NCBI GenBank assembly: GCA_026214975.1
Contig: CM047808.1
Location: 64,382,583-64,446,582 of the forward strand
DNA: 64,000 nucleotides
Reading direction: 5' to 3'
DNA from: Gentiana macrophylla
Taxonomy: Eukaryota; Streptophyta; Magnoliopsida; Gentianales; Gentianaceae
Part shown: piece by piece, positions 10,961 to 22,440 of the stretch
Layout: each line of letters opens with the position of its first letter
Numbering within the stretch: position 1 is the first letter of the stretch
Position numbers and translations under genes: made by a program
Notes under the pieces: model-generated
Seen by the model: only the letters and a program-made list of their open reading frames with translations
What the model was told of the DNA's origin: nothing
Databases searched by the model: none

Positions 10961-12458
10961 CTTCTTGAGAATGTTCTTCTCAAGTTTCCTACGTATCCTA
11001 TGTATCAATCAGGAATCAAGTCTACCATAGTTCTAGGGAGCGTCTATATATAGAGAACATGTGTGCCCTAGGTTATGGTTGTGTTGTGTCCTTCAAGGAC
11101 TCTTACTTGTAACCGTTGTGGATTGGTTTACGCCTCTATCCAGTGATTTCTGGGATTCTTTAACCATATTTATTGATTTGAATTAGAGTCATAATGAGGG
11201 AGGATTCTTCCCTTATTTATCCGATATTATAAAACACATGGGATAAACCCAAAGCGTGTGTTTCGTGAGTAGTAGTGACTGAGGATTCTTTCTTTGATTC
11301 TTCCCTCATTTATTACCTGTGACCTGCGAGCTCTAAACCCAAACACAAGGGATTCTTCCCTCAATTATTGCCTAGTCATTTGTGAGGTGAAACGTGGCCG
11401 AGGCTGACCTGACCTCCGTCACTGAGGATTCTTTCCATATTTATCTTATGATTTATGCACGTGATCAATGCCGGATATGGAAGGCTCTAGTTGTCCTGCG
11501 TCGAGCTCCTCCGGACCGTCTCGGCCCATATTGCATGGACCCGAGCTCTTCAACAACCTGGCCAACATGCGGTGGTGCAGTTCGGGAGAACATGTAAGAC
11601 CTCTCACCTGGGGTTCAAGTCTGCCCTTAGGTACAAAGTAGGGCTATTGGTCGTCAATGTTGCAGTTTCTATGTCTTAATTTATTGTTTGATCAATTAGG
11701 AGATGACATGTGGCGAGGCTCAGTTCGACCTCGTCATTGGTCTAAGTACCTTTATATGTGTTTTTAATAAGATTGGTGAGTCTATTGTCTATGTTGTATC
11801 GTCTCTGTGGGACGGACCTCGACTCGCCCTTGCTATATTGCGATTGACATAATACTCTTGCTAGTATTTCGTGAGTAGTAGTTACTTACACGCGGATAAT
11901 TTTATTCAACACACAACGATTTCCCAACCATATCACACACAAATCCTATAACAAATACAGTATAACACAGTATAACAACACCAAAAACCAATTAAAACAC
12001 CCCCTTACCTTTGATTTGGAAAGAAAGCGATTCAACAAAGGTTCGTTTGATTTCTCGTCTCTACGCACAATCTACTAACCAAATCATGATTCTACGAATC
12101 ATTTAAAATTTCTAAACCATTAAACCTAGGAATTCAACAAGAAACGACTGAGATTCCAAAAGCCCTAAAAGATGAATACTTGCGAATTAAGGGAATGCTG
12201 CTATCAAAACATTACCGGAGACAAGACGATTAATTTCTTCTACCATGGTTTGTTGAAACAAGTAACGGATTAGCACCTAGGATGAAGATTCCTTCTTCTC
12301 CATTTTATTTTTCTACAAAACACAAAGTTTGTATTCCTATGTTTTTTTTCTAAAACTGGCGGGTGTGTTAGAAATGAGGGGTGGGGGGTTTATTTTACTT
12401 TCTTTAATTCCGTAATTAATTCCCTTTTAATTAATTAATTAATGAGGATCAATAGTAT
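10961..12458. repeat. Unassigned repetitive DNA with LTR-like features
   Basis: No convincing coding sequence. There is a TATA-like CTATATATAGAG at about 11044. The motif GAGGATTCTT and its variants recur at about 11202, 11281, 11349 and 11422. Two versions of a GTGGC(C)GAGGCT phrase sit at 11392 and 11711, and TTCGTGAGTAGTAG occurs at about 11260 and 11867. The phrase TCTCTGTGGGACGGACC near 11807 resembles leader sequence found near gypsy primer sites. It is probably remains of one or more LTRs; class uncertain. Confidence 0.35.
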
Positions 12459-13167
12459 TGATACACAATGTCCGAAAATGAGCCCGCGAATCTGGATCAG
12501 GCCCATATGTCGGACCAACAACGGATAGGGTCCTCGTCTTAGCCAGTATACCTCTTCATAAGCTAGACAAAGGCGAGTATAATCCAGCCCACCTCAAGCC
12601 TCTACGATTATCATCATTGGCAAGGAAACGGGTGTCGATCAACAAACATCCAGCTCGATACGAAGCACTTAGGACCGACCTGCTCGCCCCTCTAGCTTGC
12701 CATCCATCATCTTGGACAAAGCCTGATTTACTAGGCTCCGAAGTTCTTGAACGAAGGTGAAAGGTGGAGAGCCTGCAGCGGCCACAACATAAGCCCGCTC
12801 AGCACAAGCTCGCCAATACAAGCTTGCCCACGGCATTGTATTTTACTTATGATTTGTAACCACCACCTAACCGCAAAATCTTGGCCCTATAAATAGCAGC
12901 ATCTCTACTCTGACAAAGGGACATTCCCGCACAACAGAACAACATTACTTTTGCTTGATCCTTCAAAGGCTAACGTTATGTAGGTGGTCTTTCGAGATAC
13001 AACCACAATCCTAAAAAAAACAACACATTTTCATGATTGTTCTTGAGTGTGAAGTGTCCTTCATTTTTTACATATTGATCTTCATATTGTTCATATATGC
13101 AAATTGACACTAAAACTAGAAAAATAACATATAATTAGCCAAATATCCACTATTTAACCCGTTATCA
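12459..13167 (+). mobile_element. 5' LTR of a Tat-like Ty3/gypsy element (Tat F)
   Basis: It starts TGATACAC and ends GTTATCA (TGATA...TATCA termini) and aligns along its length with 23918-24603 in direct orientation. Shared landmarks are AGGGTCCT/ATGGTCCT, CATCCAGCTCGATACGAAGC versus the copy with GCTTGATATG, AGCGGCCACAACATAAGCCC, and the TATA box GGCCCTATAAATAG at about 12887. The two copies differ by many substitutions and small indels, so the insertion is old. Confidence 0.85.
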
Positions 13168-13951
13168 GTTTGCTTCGTTTCCGGAAAATCACATTTACAA
13201 CATTCTTTTCCAGTCATATTTTCGGTTGTTTTCGGATTTCAACGGCCTTAACCGCCTGTTTTTTTGTTTTTCGGCCGGTATTCATCAAGATCTTCATCGG
13301 AATCTTCATCTAGATTTCCAGATCTTCATCCAATTCATCCGGATTTCCATATCTGCATCGGCTCAACAGTTCACTGTCTGGATCAGCAAAATCATCACCA
13401 AGTTTACCAGATTTCGATTTCATGACTATCGAAATCTTAGCAGATCTTCATTTGACATCACCATGGCTCAAACCAGATCTGTATGGCTTGCATTGCTTGA
13501 CGGTCTACCCCTGACAGCTAGGAGGACCGCTCGAAATCATGTCCAGGTCACTTATGGGGAATATTTTGGCCGCGCCCAAGCATAGCAACCCCAGGACGAG
13601 CACAACCCTGTGTCACCCTGGCGGCATGAAACCCAGCTCATCCTAATATTAGATTATTTCTTGAAGTGAGGTAGGGGTCAAAAGAGTACTTAGCTGCATC
13701 CACTCGTCAAGATAAAGGCAATTACGTGGCTGGAACATCTTATCCAGCACTCACATAGCCCGCATCATGCTGAGGAAACATATGATGAGCTCTACGCTAA
13801 GGCATTGCTTGAACACTATATTGAAAGAATCAGCCGGATTAACCAGGAATTTTTAGCACTTGGGGAGCCTCCTTTCCTGATAAGCGAATTTGTTCCGCCA
13901 AACAAGATGCCGGCCACTGGCAAACATGCACTCATCCAGCCCCATCACAAG
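13168..13951 (+). pseudogene. Tat F leader and start of gag-like ORF
   Basis: After the 5' LTR a pyrimidine-rich leader is followed by ATG 13463 (MAQTRSVWLALLDG...). The reading continues, with stops, through AKALLEHYIERISRINQEF at about 13800 and PPNKMPATGKHALIQPHHKT to 13952. There the solo LTR at 13957 interrupts it, and sequence that continues it appears at 16226. Position directly after the LTR fits gag. I cannot point to a diagnostic gag motif, so gag-like is by position. Confidence 0.5.
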
Positions 13952-16225
13952 ACACTTGTAATATTTCGAATAATGATTCTAAAAGAAAAAACGAAAAAAT
14001 GTGGAATTAAAGGAAGGTTATTTCTTTTCAATAAATCTTTGCGAGTTATATTCTTTTTGGACAAATAAACTTTCACTTGTAATTGGAGGTTGACAGAAAA
14101 CATAATCCACAGGAAAAGATCAAACTTTCTGAAACTGAGAGTAAACAAAGAGACAAAGTAGAATTCTTCCAAATACTCACAAGTTCTTCATTGATTGCAG
14201 ATACGAATAGGGAATCGTGATCCTTGGAAGAAGCACAACGTTTATATCAAAAGATTGGAGTTTTGAAGAACATATGTTTTAGCCCTAGTTTGGGAATCTC
14301 CAATTTTGATCGAGTTTTGTGATTATGTTTGGTTTCATTGGTAGTTATAATGGTTTAGGATTTGTTGATCACAATTAATTGTAGTCAAATTGTTGATCAA
14401 AATAGGTTTTTGGTTGAAGCTTTAAGAAGTGCTGCAGTTTTCTTGGAAATTTAGGCCTTGGATTGCTTTAAAACATGTAAGAGGGTTTTCATATTGAGAA
14501 ATGCATGTTTTATAAAGTTTGGGTTGTGTTTTGGGGTTGTTTTGATGTTGGAATCCATGCCTAAAAATTGTTGTTGAAGTATGGTGTGTTATGATAAATT
14601 CATGACTTGTTTTAATGCTGATCCTGCTGTCAAATTGCTATCAAATGTGTTGATTTCATGTTAGAAATTGTAAACTGTAGAAAAATGTGGTTTAGGGCAG
14701 TTTTAGCCTTTTGGCGCACGCCAAGGGTAACCAGAAATCATGCACAAAGAGCAAAGAGTTTTAGAGCGCGCCGAGATGGCTTTAGCAAGTTCCAAAGTGG
14801 AACTGAAACCAGGAAGAATGCTGTTGCTATTCTAGCACACGCCGAAGAGGCTTAGCACGCGGCAAAACTGAAGCAAAAAGATATATGATTCTATTTGGTT
14901 TCAGCACGCGCTAAAGGTGCTATGCGTGCGCCAAGACCCAATTTGGTTGTTTTATGTATTTTAATCTCCGGTTTGAGTTTTGAATGTTATGTCTTGATCT
15001 AAGAATCTTGTATAAACATTAACAAACCATGATTAAGCTTCTGATACGTTTAGTTCCGGCTTCAGATAGATTTTTACTAAGAGTTGATTTTCGGGACCGT
15101 CAAAAGATCATGATTGGCCATGTGCTTTGATGGATTAGTATCCACCATTGTCTGTGTATGTCATAGGATTGTCATGTCTAGCTGTCTAAGTTATGGAGTA
15201 GAAGTGTAAGAGAGCATTTGCCTTGAAAACGCTCAGGTGGCTAGTTAACAATTAATAACGTAAATACTTGTCTAGTTAAAAGTCTAACCACCATGGTTCT
15301 TGGTAAGGCACCAGACAATATCGTGATGTGTGGTGTGGTCAATATAAAGTTAATAACTATGCAGGTTACTAACACCTTAAGTATGGAGGGACTTCGCCGA
15401 ACACAGCCACTATGAAGACTAGCCCGTGGCTACTAGTGTAGAATCACTGGTAAATTGGAATCAGGTTCTTCGCGGCGAGTAGAACCAGGTTCTTCGTGCC
15501 GAGTAGAACCATGCGTAGTGCCCTTGAATACTTGATGTGACAAAGATAATGTAAGCTAGAAAAAAAATTAGGACCTCACGACATGTTGATCATCCTAGAG
15601 TGAACCCTAGAGTTGGGTCGTATTCACGGAGATAACTTAATAATATTTAATGGATAACCTCACGTTATAAAACTTAATTGTTCAGTATTTTTACCTTTTA
15701 TTAAGTAATTTTGCACTTACATCTATTGCATGTTTGTTTGTTGCTTTGTGTGAGAGAAGACGTGCAGGATGAGCAAGAAGTCGATGATGACTTTGAGGAC
15801 GATATATGATGATGCTATGTTATTCTTGTTGATTTGCCAGGTTTTCATTATCCATGTGGTACTATAACTATGTTGCTTTTAAATTCAAAACATATTGTAT
15901 TTTTCTTTTGAGACACATTTGTAAGATGACGATACCGAATATCGAAAATCCAGCATCGTCATAAGATAAGATTGTTGTAAATATGAGACTTCGTACAATG
16001 TAAGATATGAACTCGTTGTTGTAAGATTTACTTTTCTATCATTAGTTGCGGATGGCATTTAATCTAGTGGTGTTTTTGAATTTCACCCGAGTCTTTTTAT
16101 CTTCCATTTTCACCTAAATCGATACGAAGGCTTACGTATAATATGGAATTTATTTAATGTTATACGTGCCAAAAATTCATTTACGGATAAGGGATTGGTA
16201 CCCGGCAACTGGGCATCACAACACT
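13952..16225 (+). mobile_element. Solo LTR (chromovirus-like) with 5-bp target duplication
   Basis: The LTR proper is 13957-16220 (2264 bp), TGTAATATTT...GGCATCACA, flanked on both sides by ACACT (13952-13956 and 16221-16225). No coding domain lies inside and no second copy abuts, so it is a solo LTR left by LTR-LTR recombination. TGTAAT...ATCACA ends are common in gypsy chromoviruses; that lineage call is inference. Removing the LTR plus one ACACT rejoins the interrupted gag-like sequence. Confidence 0.85.
14690..14945 (+). repeat. Iterated GC-rich GCACGCGCCAA-type motif inside the solo LTR
   Basis: At least five imperfect copies occur in an otherwise AT-rich LTR: GCGCACGCCAAGGG, GCGCGCCGAGATGG, GCACACGCCGAAGAGG, GCACGCGGCAAAAC, and GCACGCGCTAAAGG followed by GCGTGCGCCAAG. 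The copies are unevenly spaced (about 25-70 bp). Similar phrases occur in LTRs of other plant gypsy families; the function is unknown. Confidence 0.6.
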
Positions 16226-17178
16226 TCTTCTCGTCGCTTTAGCAGGGAACGAAGTGTCTACTCAACATCAGCATGGGCTCCGAAAAGGAGATATGCCCTA
16301 GACCGCCTTGGACCTGGACTTGTTCTGCATCTAGAAGGAGAAAGGAGCATCGAAATTCAGTCAGCCCCTCGCAACGTAAGGGCAAGATTGGGAGAGCGAC
16401 ATGCCGAATCCCATCATCCTCTTAGAGGATCTCAATCGGAAAACATATCCAGACAATCGGTGCTAGGCTCCCTTCTTGATGAGGTCGCCGAGCTAAGAAA
16501 ATAGGTCGATGAGATCCGGAAAGAAAGAGTCGGCAAACTATAGAGACCCATCTGGGGGACGAGCGTGCTCAATGACAGACTTATGGAAGATGAACCTGAG
16601 GGAGTTAGCTACACCAACTTTCAGAGTTATACAGGTCCACCTCTCACTATATTTGGCTCACCGTTTTTCAGTGAAAAGCATCCTTAGCCACCAAGAGCCA
16701 GGCTGCATGAGGCATTTCCTTTGTTGGTGCCATGCAAGACAAAAAAGGTACAAGGATAAGGAATGTGCCCCAAAAGTCGATCTCCTCCTGCCCGATCTGC
16801 AATCCAAGTTTGTCGCATGATTCAAATCAGTGGGTCAACAGAAGAAGACATAAGAAAACCTTTATGATATCAGACAGGGGATTGGCGAGTCGGCTTGGAG
16901 TTACTACGATCGATTTGTTAGAGTTTATTATCATAAAAGGGGTCTAATGGACAGCATGGTCATGACAAGTTTTTAAAGCAGCCAAGCTAATGGTCTGCTT
17001 AAAGCTGATTTCACCCTCATGTGGCCCAACAAATTACACCAAATGCTCTCCTCGGCAAAAAAATTCACCGCCTCTGAAGCGGTCCCATGTCCGTCGTGTT
17101 GGCGAACAGGGAACTACCCCCATAAACTCGCTTCCAGCAGGGGGGGAGTTCCAAGTTTTCTCGTTTCTTCATGAGTGA
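16226..17178 (+). pseudogene. Continuation of the Tat F gag-like ORF
   Basis: The reading resumes right after the duplicated ACACT as SSRRFSRERSVYSTSAW and stays open to 16504 (LLDEVAELRK, then TAG). It continues with stops through SYTNFQSYTGPPLTIFG at about 16620 and then a frame with GLASRLGVTTIDLLEFI at about 16870. A hydrophilic Arg/Ser-rich, partly coiled-coil character fits a retroviral-type gag. There is no zinc knuckle or protease DTG before the sequence passes into untranslated repeats near 17180. Confidence 0.5.
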
Positions 17179-17389
17179 TCATGCTTTCTTTATTTCGGGC
17201 CATGGAATTCACTCCCTCATGAGTGATTACGCTTTCTTTTATCTTGTCTTATACTATAAGGCTCAACCTCGCCAAACATACGGCATGGTAAGCTCAACTT
17301 TTCAAGTATTATCTAAATTTCATATTATTAGCACTCACTCACTTCCAAATGAGTTTGATTACTCTTTATTATAGCCTCGATAATCTTTG
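17179..17389 (+). mobile_element. Tat F untranslated sequence before the tandem array
   Basis: Non-coding. It holds two copies of CATGAGTGATCA/TACGC (17170 and 17218). A similar CATGAGTG phrase is near the 3' polypurine tract at 23878, which suggests this is already 3' untranslated region of the same element. Confidence 0.4.
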
Positions 17390-17900
17390 GCCGTTTCTTA
17401 CACAAAGAAACTGAGCCACAATTCAACCTCGCCACGCTTTTATCATTTTTTACACAAAGTATGCAAGACAATGATTCAACCACGCCATGCTTCGGTCATT
17501 TTTTACACAAAGTACATGAAACAATGATTCAACCTCGCTACGCTTCGGCCATTGTTTGAAACGATGTACTCGAGACAATGATTCAAGCTCGCCACGCTTG
17601 ATTGCTTTTACACGGCAGCACGCAAGACGATGATTTAAACTTGTCACACTAAGGTCGTGTTTTACATGAATTACGCAAGATGATGATTAAACCTCGCCAC
17701 ACTTTAGTCACTTTTTACACGAAGTACGCGACATGAAGATTCAAACTCACAACGTTTCGATCATTTTCTAACACGAAGTACACGATACGACGATTCACCC
17801 ACCCCATGCTTCGGTTGTTTTTACATGAAGTACACGAGATGAAGATTCAACCTCGCTAAGCTTCCATTGTTTTTTACATGAAGTACCCGAAACAACAAGA
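17390..17900 (+). repeat. 53-bp tandem array in Tat F (about 10 units)
   Basis: Anchor phrases of the form TTTTACACGAAGTACRCGA fall at about 17395, 17447, 17502, 17553, 17606, 17661, 17713, 17767, 17820 and 17873, a mean spacing of about 53 bp. Units share ATTCAACCTCGCCACGCTTCG. Units have drifted, with no two identical. Tandem arrays in the 3' untranslated region are a known trait of Tat-lineage (Retand-type) gypsy elements. Confidence 0.85.
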
Positions 17901-18228
17901 ATGACAAACAACCCCACCCACAAACCACTCCCCATTGAACTCGGCCCTCATAAGCCTGAATAATCATTGGCCGGGACTGCTGAACAGAGTTCTCGCAGGA
18001 GGACAAAACATTGTTCGGACCTCGGATGATCAAAGATATTTACAAGCTCCTCAGCACGAGCAAAGTATTCTCTCAGTCGGCATGACTATAAAAGAGATCA
18101 GCTACACAGGAAAACCAACGAGCTCACAATTTCTACGAGTAACAACTCTCTGTTTACAATATAATCAAATAGAATCACTCTACAGTGAGTCGCCCTCAAG
18201 CATTCAAAGAATCATAATAGTTTACAGC
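17901..18228 (+). mobile_element. Tat F 3' untranslated sequence
   Basis: Non-coding DNA after the array, with no recognised domain; short open frames (for example 17935-18273) lack any family resemblance. It is cut at 18229 by a chromovirus LTR. Confidence 0.4.
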
Positions 18229-20339
18229 TGTGACGACCCTGATCCGGATACCGAGCCTTTAACCGGAAAATGATGCCCAACACGTATATAATTAAAATAA
18301 TAGACTAAATATGTAAGCCTGACATCATCAATAATAGAGAACTAGCAGAAAACAAAATCAATGACTCGGGAAAAACTTTAAAAGATCACTATAACGACCG
18401 ACAAGAAACATGGGACTACAACTAAAGTCAAAATCCTAAGAAAAAAATACACAAGGTTGAATATTCATTCAACTATTACAAACCATTATTTACCAACCAA
18501 AGGTACAACTGTCTAATCTATTGCAAAAGAAAAAGGGAGGTTCTATACCATTATACAACAGAAAGTACGAAAGATAGACTTCAACAGCTGAAATTCCGGA
18601 AACCACTCTTAAGCGATCTCGAACTCAATCTACTACAACACCACCTTCTTGGGGTGGGGGAAAAAAGACATACTAAAGGGTAAGTAAAAACGTACTTAGT
18701 AAAGGGTAGAAGTACCAAATCTACTCATGTTATATCACAAGGATGGTCATTAATAATAATACCAATAATAATATCACAGGGCAAGTCAAACAAACGTAAC
18801 AACACATATGTTTCACTCGCTTACAACTCTCTACTAGTCTTACTAGTGGACTCAACCAAATAAGACATTTGTTACATTTTAATCCAAGGACACTTTGCAT
18901 GGTTAAGACTGCACCATGACACATACAGCACATCATATTCCACATGTATCTAAAAGTGTGGAATATTACACGAGTCCGACACAAGTATCTAAAAGTGTGG
19001 AGGTGTAATAATTCCATGTTGCGATAAGAAAACATGTCTCACCAAGGATTAACATGTTTTTGTTTTTCGACTCATCAAGGGCGTATTTAAGCAATTAATA
19101 TAACCACCTAAGTTCATAGAACATAAAAATGCTTCTTAAGGACCACTAAACCTTAGACGGACTCTACAATACACTACCCAACACATTGCACATAAATATT
19201 GGAATCTAATCCAATACCCACGAGGCTAAGGAATAAGGCTTCCAGTGATTCCGAGTATCTCCCCGTAGAGGGTCTCTACAAGGTCCTGAGCTGAATACAC
19301 CAGAAACCAAACACCTAACTTCGTCATGTTACAAGTAAGATATTAAACTCAAGTAAACATCACATAAGGTCAAACGTAGAGTGTTCCATTGATCCCGTGA
19401 GACGTGGTGTAGACCCAAGGCCACTAGAACACGTACACTCGACTTTACAACATTCCACATAACTCTTTATTCCATTTTTGCATATAAAATCAGGCAACAC
19501 GCTTGGGTCGAATTCCATGTTTTCTTCAATATTTTAAACACTAAATCTACTCCAAATCCATACAAAAAATATAAAATAATTATTCTACAACATGCTTGTA
19601 AAATTATACTAGATCTAAACACCAATGTAACATGAATTCCAAGCATTGTGATATGAAATTACTCTAAAATATACTTGAAATAAAAATCTACATCTAAACA
19701 CTACAATAAAACATTTAGATTTGGTTGAACATCCCTTTACCTATGTTTCCACCAAAAAGCTCCAAGAACACTTCAAGAAGATCTAGATCCACAGGAAAAG
19801 CTCCAAGAATCTAAGCAAACCCATTACGAATCTACAACCAAAATAAAGCTATATGATTACTACAACATATAAAACATTAAAAAGCTAAGAAAAGCTCAAA
19901 AACACATCTAGATCGAGAAAATGAGTTTTCGAAACACTTACCCGATCGGAGTGAAATTGTATCAAAATTGAGCTCTCATCAAAGGAAGCATTTTGGTTTA
20001 ATTAGTTTGTGATTTCGACGGCCGGAATGATCGGAATGGTGGAAACTCTTTTTTCCTCTCTTTTCTTTCTCTCTTTTTCCTCTCCTATTTCTCTTAGCCG
20101 CAGTATCTCAAAAGTGGGGGGAAATGAAATGGATTTTGGAATAAGATGGGTATATATAGAGGTTAGTACATTTACCTTTTTGCCCTTACTAAAAGTAATA
20201 CTTTTAAAATACCGTATATACCCGTTAACATTTATCTTGACTCTATTTGTTTAATTAAAACATAACCCATTAAAAATATCGAGAGGCACAAAATTATAAA
20301 AAGACTTTTATACCATTCACGAAGATACAGGGTATCACA
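18229..20339 (-). mobile_element. 3' LTR of a minus-strand chromovirus-like gypsy element
   Basis: On the + strand it runs TGTGACGACCC...GGTATCACA (2111 bp). The minus-strand start TGTGATACCC is directly preceded by a polypurine tract (20340-20356), so it is the 3' LTR of an element whose body would lie to the right. Length and termini fit Tekay/Del-type chromoviruses. No partner LTR or pol domain was identified nearby, so the element is truncated. It is inserted in Tat F. Confidence 0.7.
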
Positions 20340-20356
20340 TTCTTCCCCCCTTATAT
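20340..20356 (-). other. Polypurine tract of the chromovirus-like element
   Basis: The minus-strand reading TAAGGGGGGAAGAA abuts TGTGATACCC. It follows GAGGACGAAATTTATA, a phrase typical just upstream of the 3' LTR in Tekay/Del chromoviruses. Confidence 0.75.
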
Positions 20357-22440
20357 AAATTTCGTCCTCGAAACTCACCAGAACTTGCCCGCCAAACCTA
20401 ACACTTCAAACCAACACGCATTTCCAATCTTAAGCTATCTATTACAAAGCCCTCCGTGGTTCATCTCTAAGGTCCCGCTCACAACAAAATTGAGTACTAC
20501 TCAACCCTTCCAGAAAACATCCCAAGCTTAGTGCTACACTCTTTCTTGGCTTTAAAAGATTCTAAGATCCAGGTTAAACTTTTCTTCATCAAACACCCTT
20601 TCTTACCTCGAGATATCTCCATAAGCCAAAATGACATTTAAACTTAGCTTGCACTATCCCTTACAAAACACTTACGGTTAGTCCTTCTGCACTTCACATC
20701 CTATTCCAACCTCCTTAAAAGAACAACTCCAAGAGAAACAACACATAAGAAAGATCGGCTTTTGATCCTACTAGCTTTTTTATCAACCTAGTCCACCATC
20801 AAAAAATTTCCATACCTAAGACCAAAACATCCTAGTCTGACACAATTCACCATACACTTCAAGAGATACTCCCTGATTCAAAAACACATGACCACAACAA
20901 ACATGACCAACTCGCCAAAACTCGTTAGATCATCAAAACCACATCCCGGTCCAAACCATTGATGAAACCACTCATCATTTAGCTTAAGGTTAACGTCCAA
21001 GCAAGTCCTCCAGGAACTAATCCAAAACCCGATTACTTCCTACCACTGATACACTCTAACCCGGGGAAACGGAACTCACAACAGACTTAAAAAGGTCTCT
21101 TCTAAAACTAAGACCAACTTCAGGTAACGAGTCCGAACTCTATGGGAAGAACAAAACACATTCGTATCAACACTATTGAATAAGGTTTTAGAATGTATTC
21201 TTGAAGAAAAAACTTGAAATCAAACGTAGGTTTGAAAACACTCAAAGATCTAAAAAAAACTTTTGATTCCTTCGATTATAACATGGAGATTTAAAAGAAA
21301 TTACTTCAAAAGCACAAAAGACACGGTGAGGTACCTTATAAAAAATCTTTTACCGGTTTTACAAGAAGAAACAACATCCACACATTTCTTGAAGTAGGAA
21401 CCGCAAAAGATAATATATTTACCGAGCTTAAAATATTTCAAATCAAAGAAAGAAATAACATTTGATCTTGAATGACGGGTAACATCGAAACAAACTTTTG
21501 ATGAACCGGGTTTAAGATTACCAATTCGGAAGGGATTAACAACAATGTTTGTTTGGTCACAATAATTGAAATATGAAAAGTTGTGCACTAATGAAGTAAC
21601 GCACCAAAGCAAGCTAGAAGGGAGTATAAAACTCTTACAACAAAATATGAAAGATTTGAAACCATAAAAAGATAAACTTAGAGTAAGGTGTTTGATGTCA
21701 CTGAACGCTAAATAGAAGGTTCCCAGATTGGGTAAGGTTTCAATACTCTGAAAAATTATGTGGTTGATTTGCACATCAACAAGAACTTGAGCAAAGAGCT
21801 CTTTAGAAGAGAAGAATTTCAAAGTTCATTCAAAATCGAAAGATGGGCATTGAATCCAAAATGCTAAAGATGAGTGTCAAAATTTAGAAAACGCCTGGAA
21901 GATTAGATTCTTTAAATGAAGAGGCATCTTGTAGAACAAGGGTGTCTGCAAAGAACTCTTGTTGGCTTGAAAGAAAAAGCAAATAACATCACAAAAGTAT
22001 GTGGCCGAAACGGAAGGTGTCAAACACTGATTTAGGAACAGTCAAAACAGAGAAAAACAAATTTGGACTTAAAACGATCAGTTTGAAACTTCAGTTATTG
22101 ATTAGATTGTCAAAAGAGTTTCAATCCATGAGAATCCTGAAAAATATTGCTTAACAACAAAGGTTTGAAAAGCAATGTTGAGCACTCAAAAAGGAAGAAC
22201 AACTTGAGGGAAACAAAAGGAAATGATAAGAGTATTCACTATGAAAATGCTCTTTGGACTAAAATCAAGAATACAATTAGTCTTGAAGTGATGAAAAAGA
22301 TATTACTGAAAATTTTCATGTGAATACAAATCGTCAATAACTTGAGAGTGCCAATTTTATAGAAGTTGAGATTAACCGAAAGTATTTAGAAAGTAACTCG
22401 GTAAACAACTATCTTTTCTTGAAGCAAGAGTCTAAAAGAT
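20357..22440 (-). mobile_element. Non-coding remnant, probably 3' internal region of the chromovirus-like element
   Basis: Sequence between the polypurine tract and the next LTR. The longest open frame is a 173-codon minus-strand stretch (21822-21301) that is Phe/Ser/Leu-rich with no known motif, and I do not treat it as a gene. Neither integrase, chromodomain nor RT motifs could be read. Borders are inferred only from the flanking LTRs. Confidence 0.35.

Noticed and set aside
17390..17900. CRISPR-like array (also considered for 58083-58665)
   Set aside because: Whole units repeat without unique spacers, units are drifted and the context is a plant retrotransposon.
21301..21822. 173-codon minus-strand ORF
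   Set aside because: No motif, low-complexity Phe/Ser/Leu composition and location between an LTR and another transposon; likely chance openness in AT-rich DNA.
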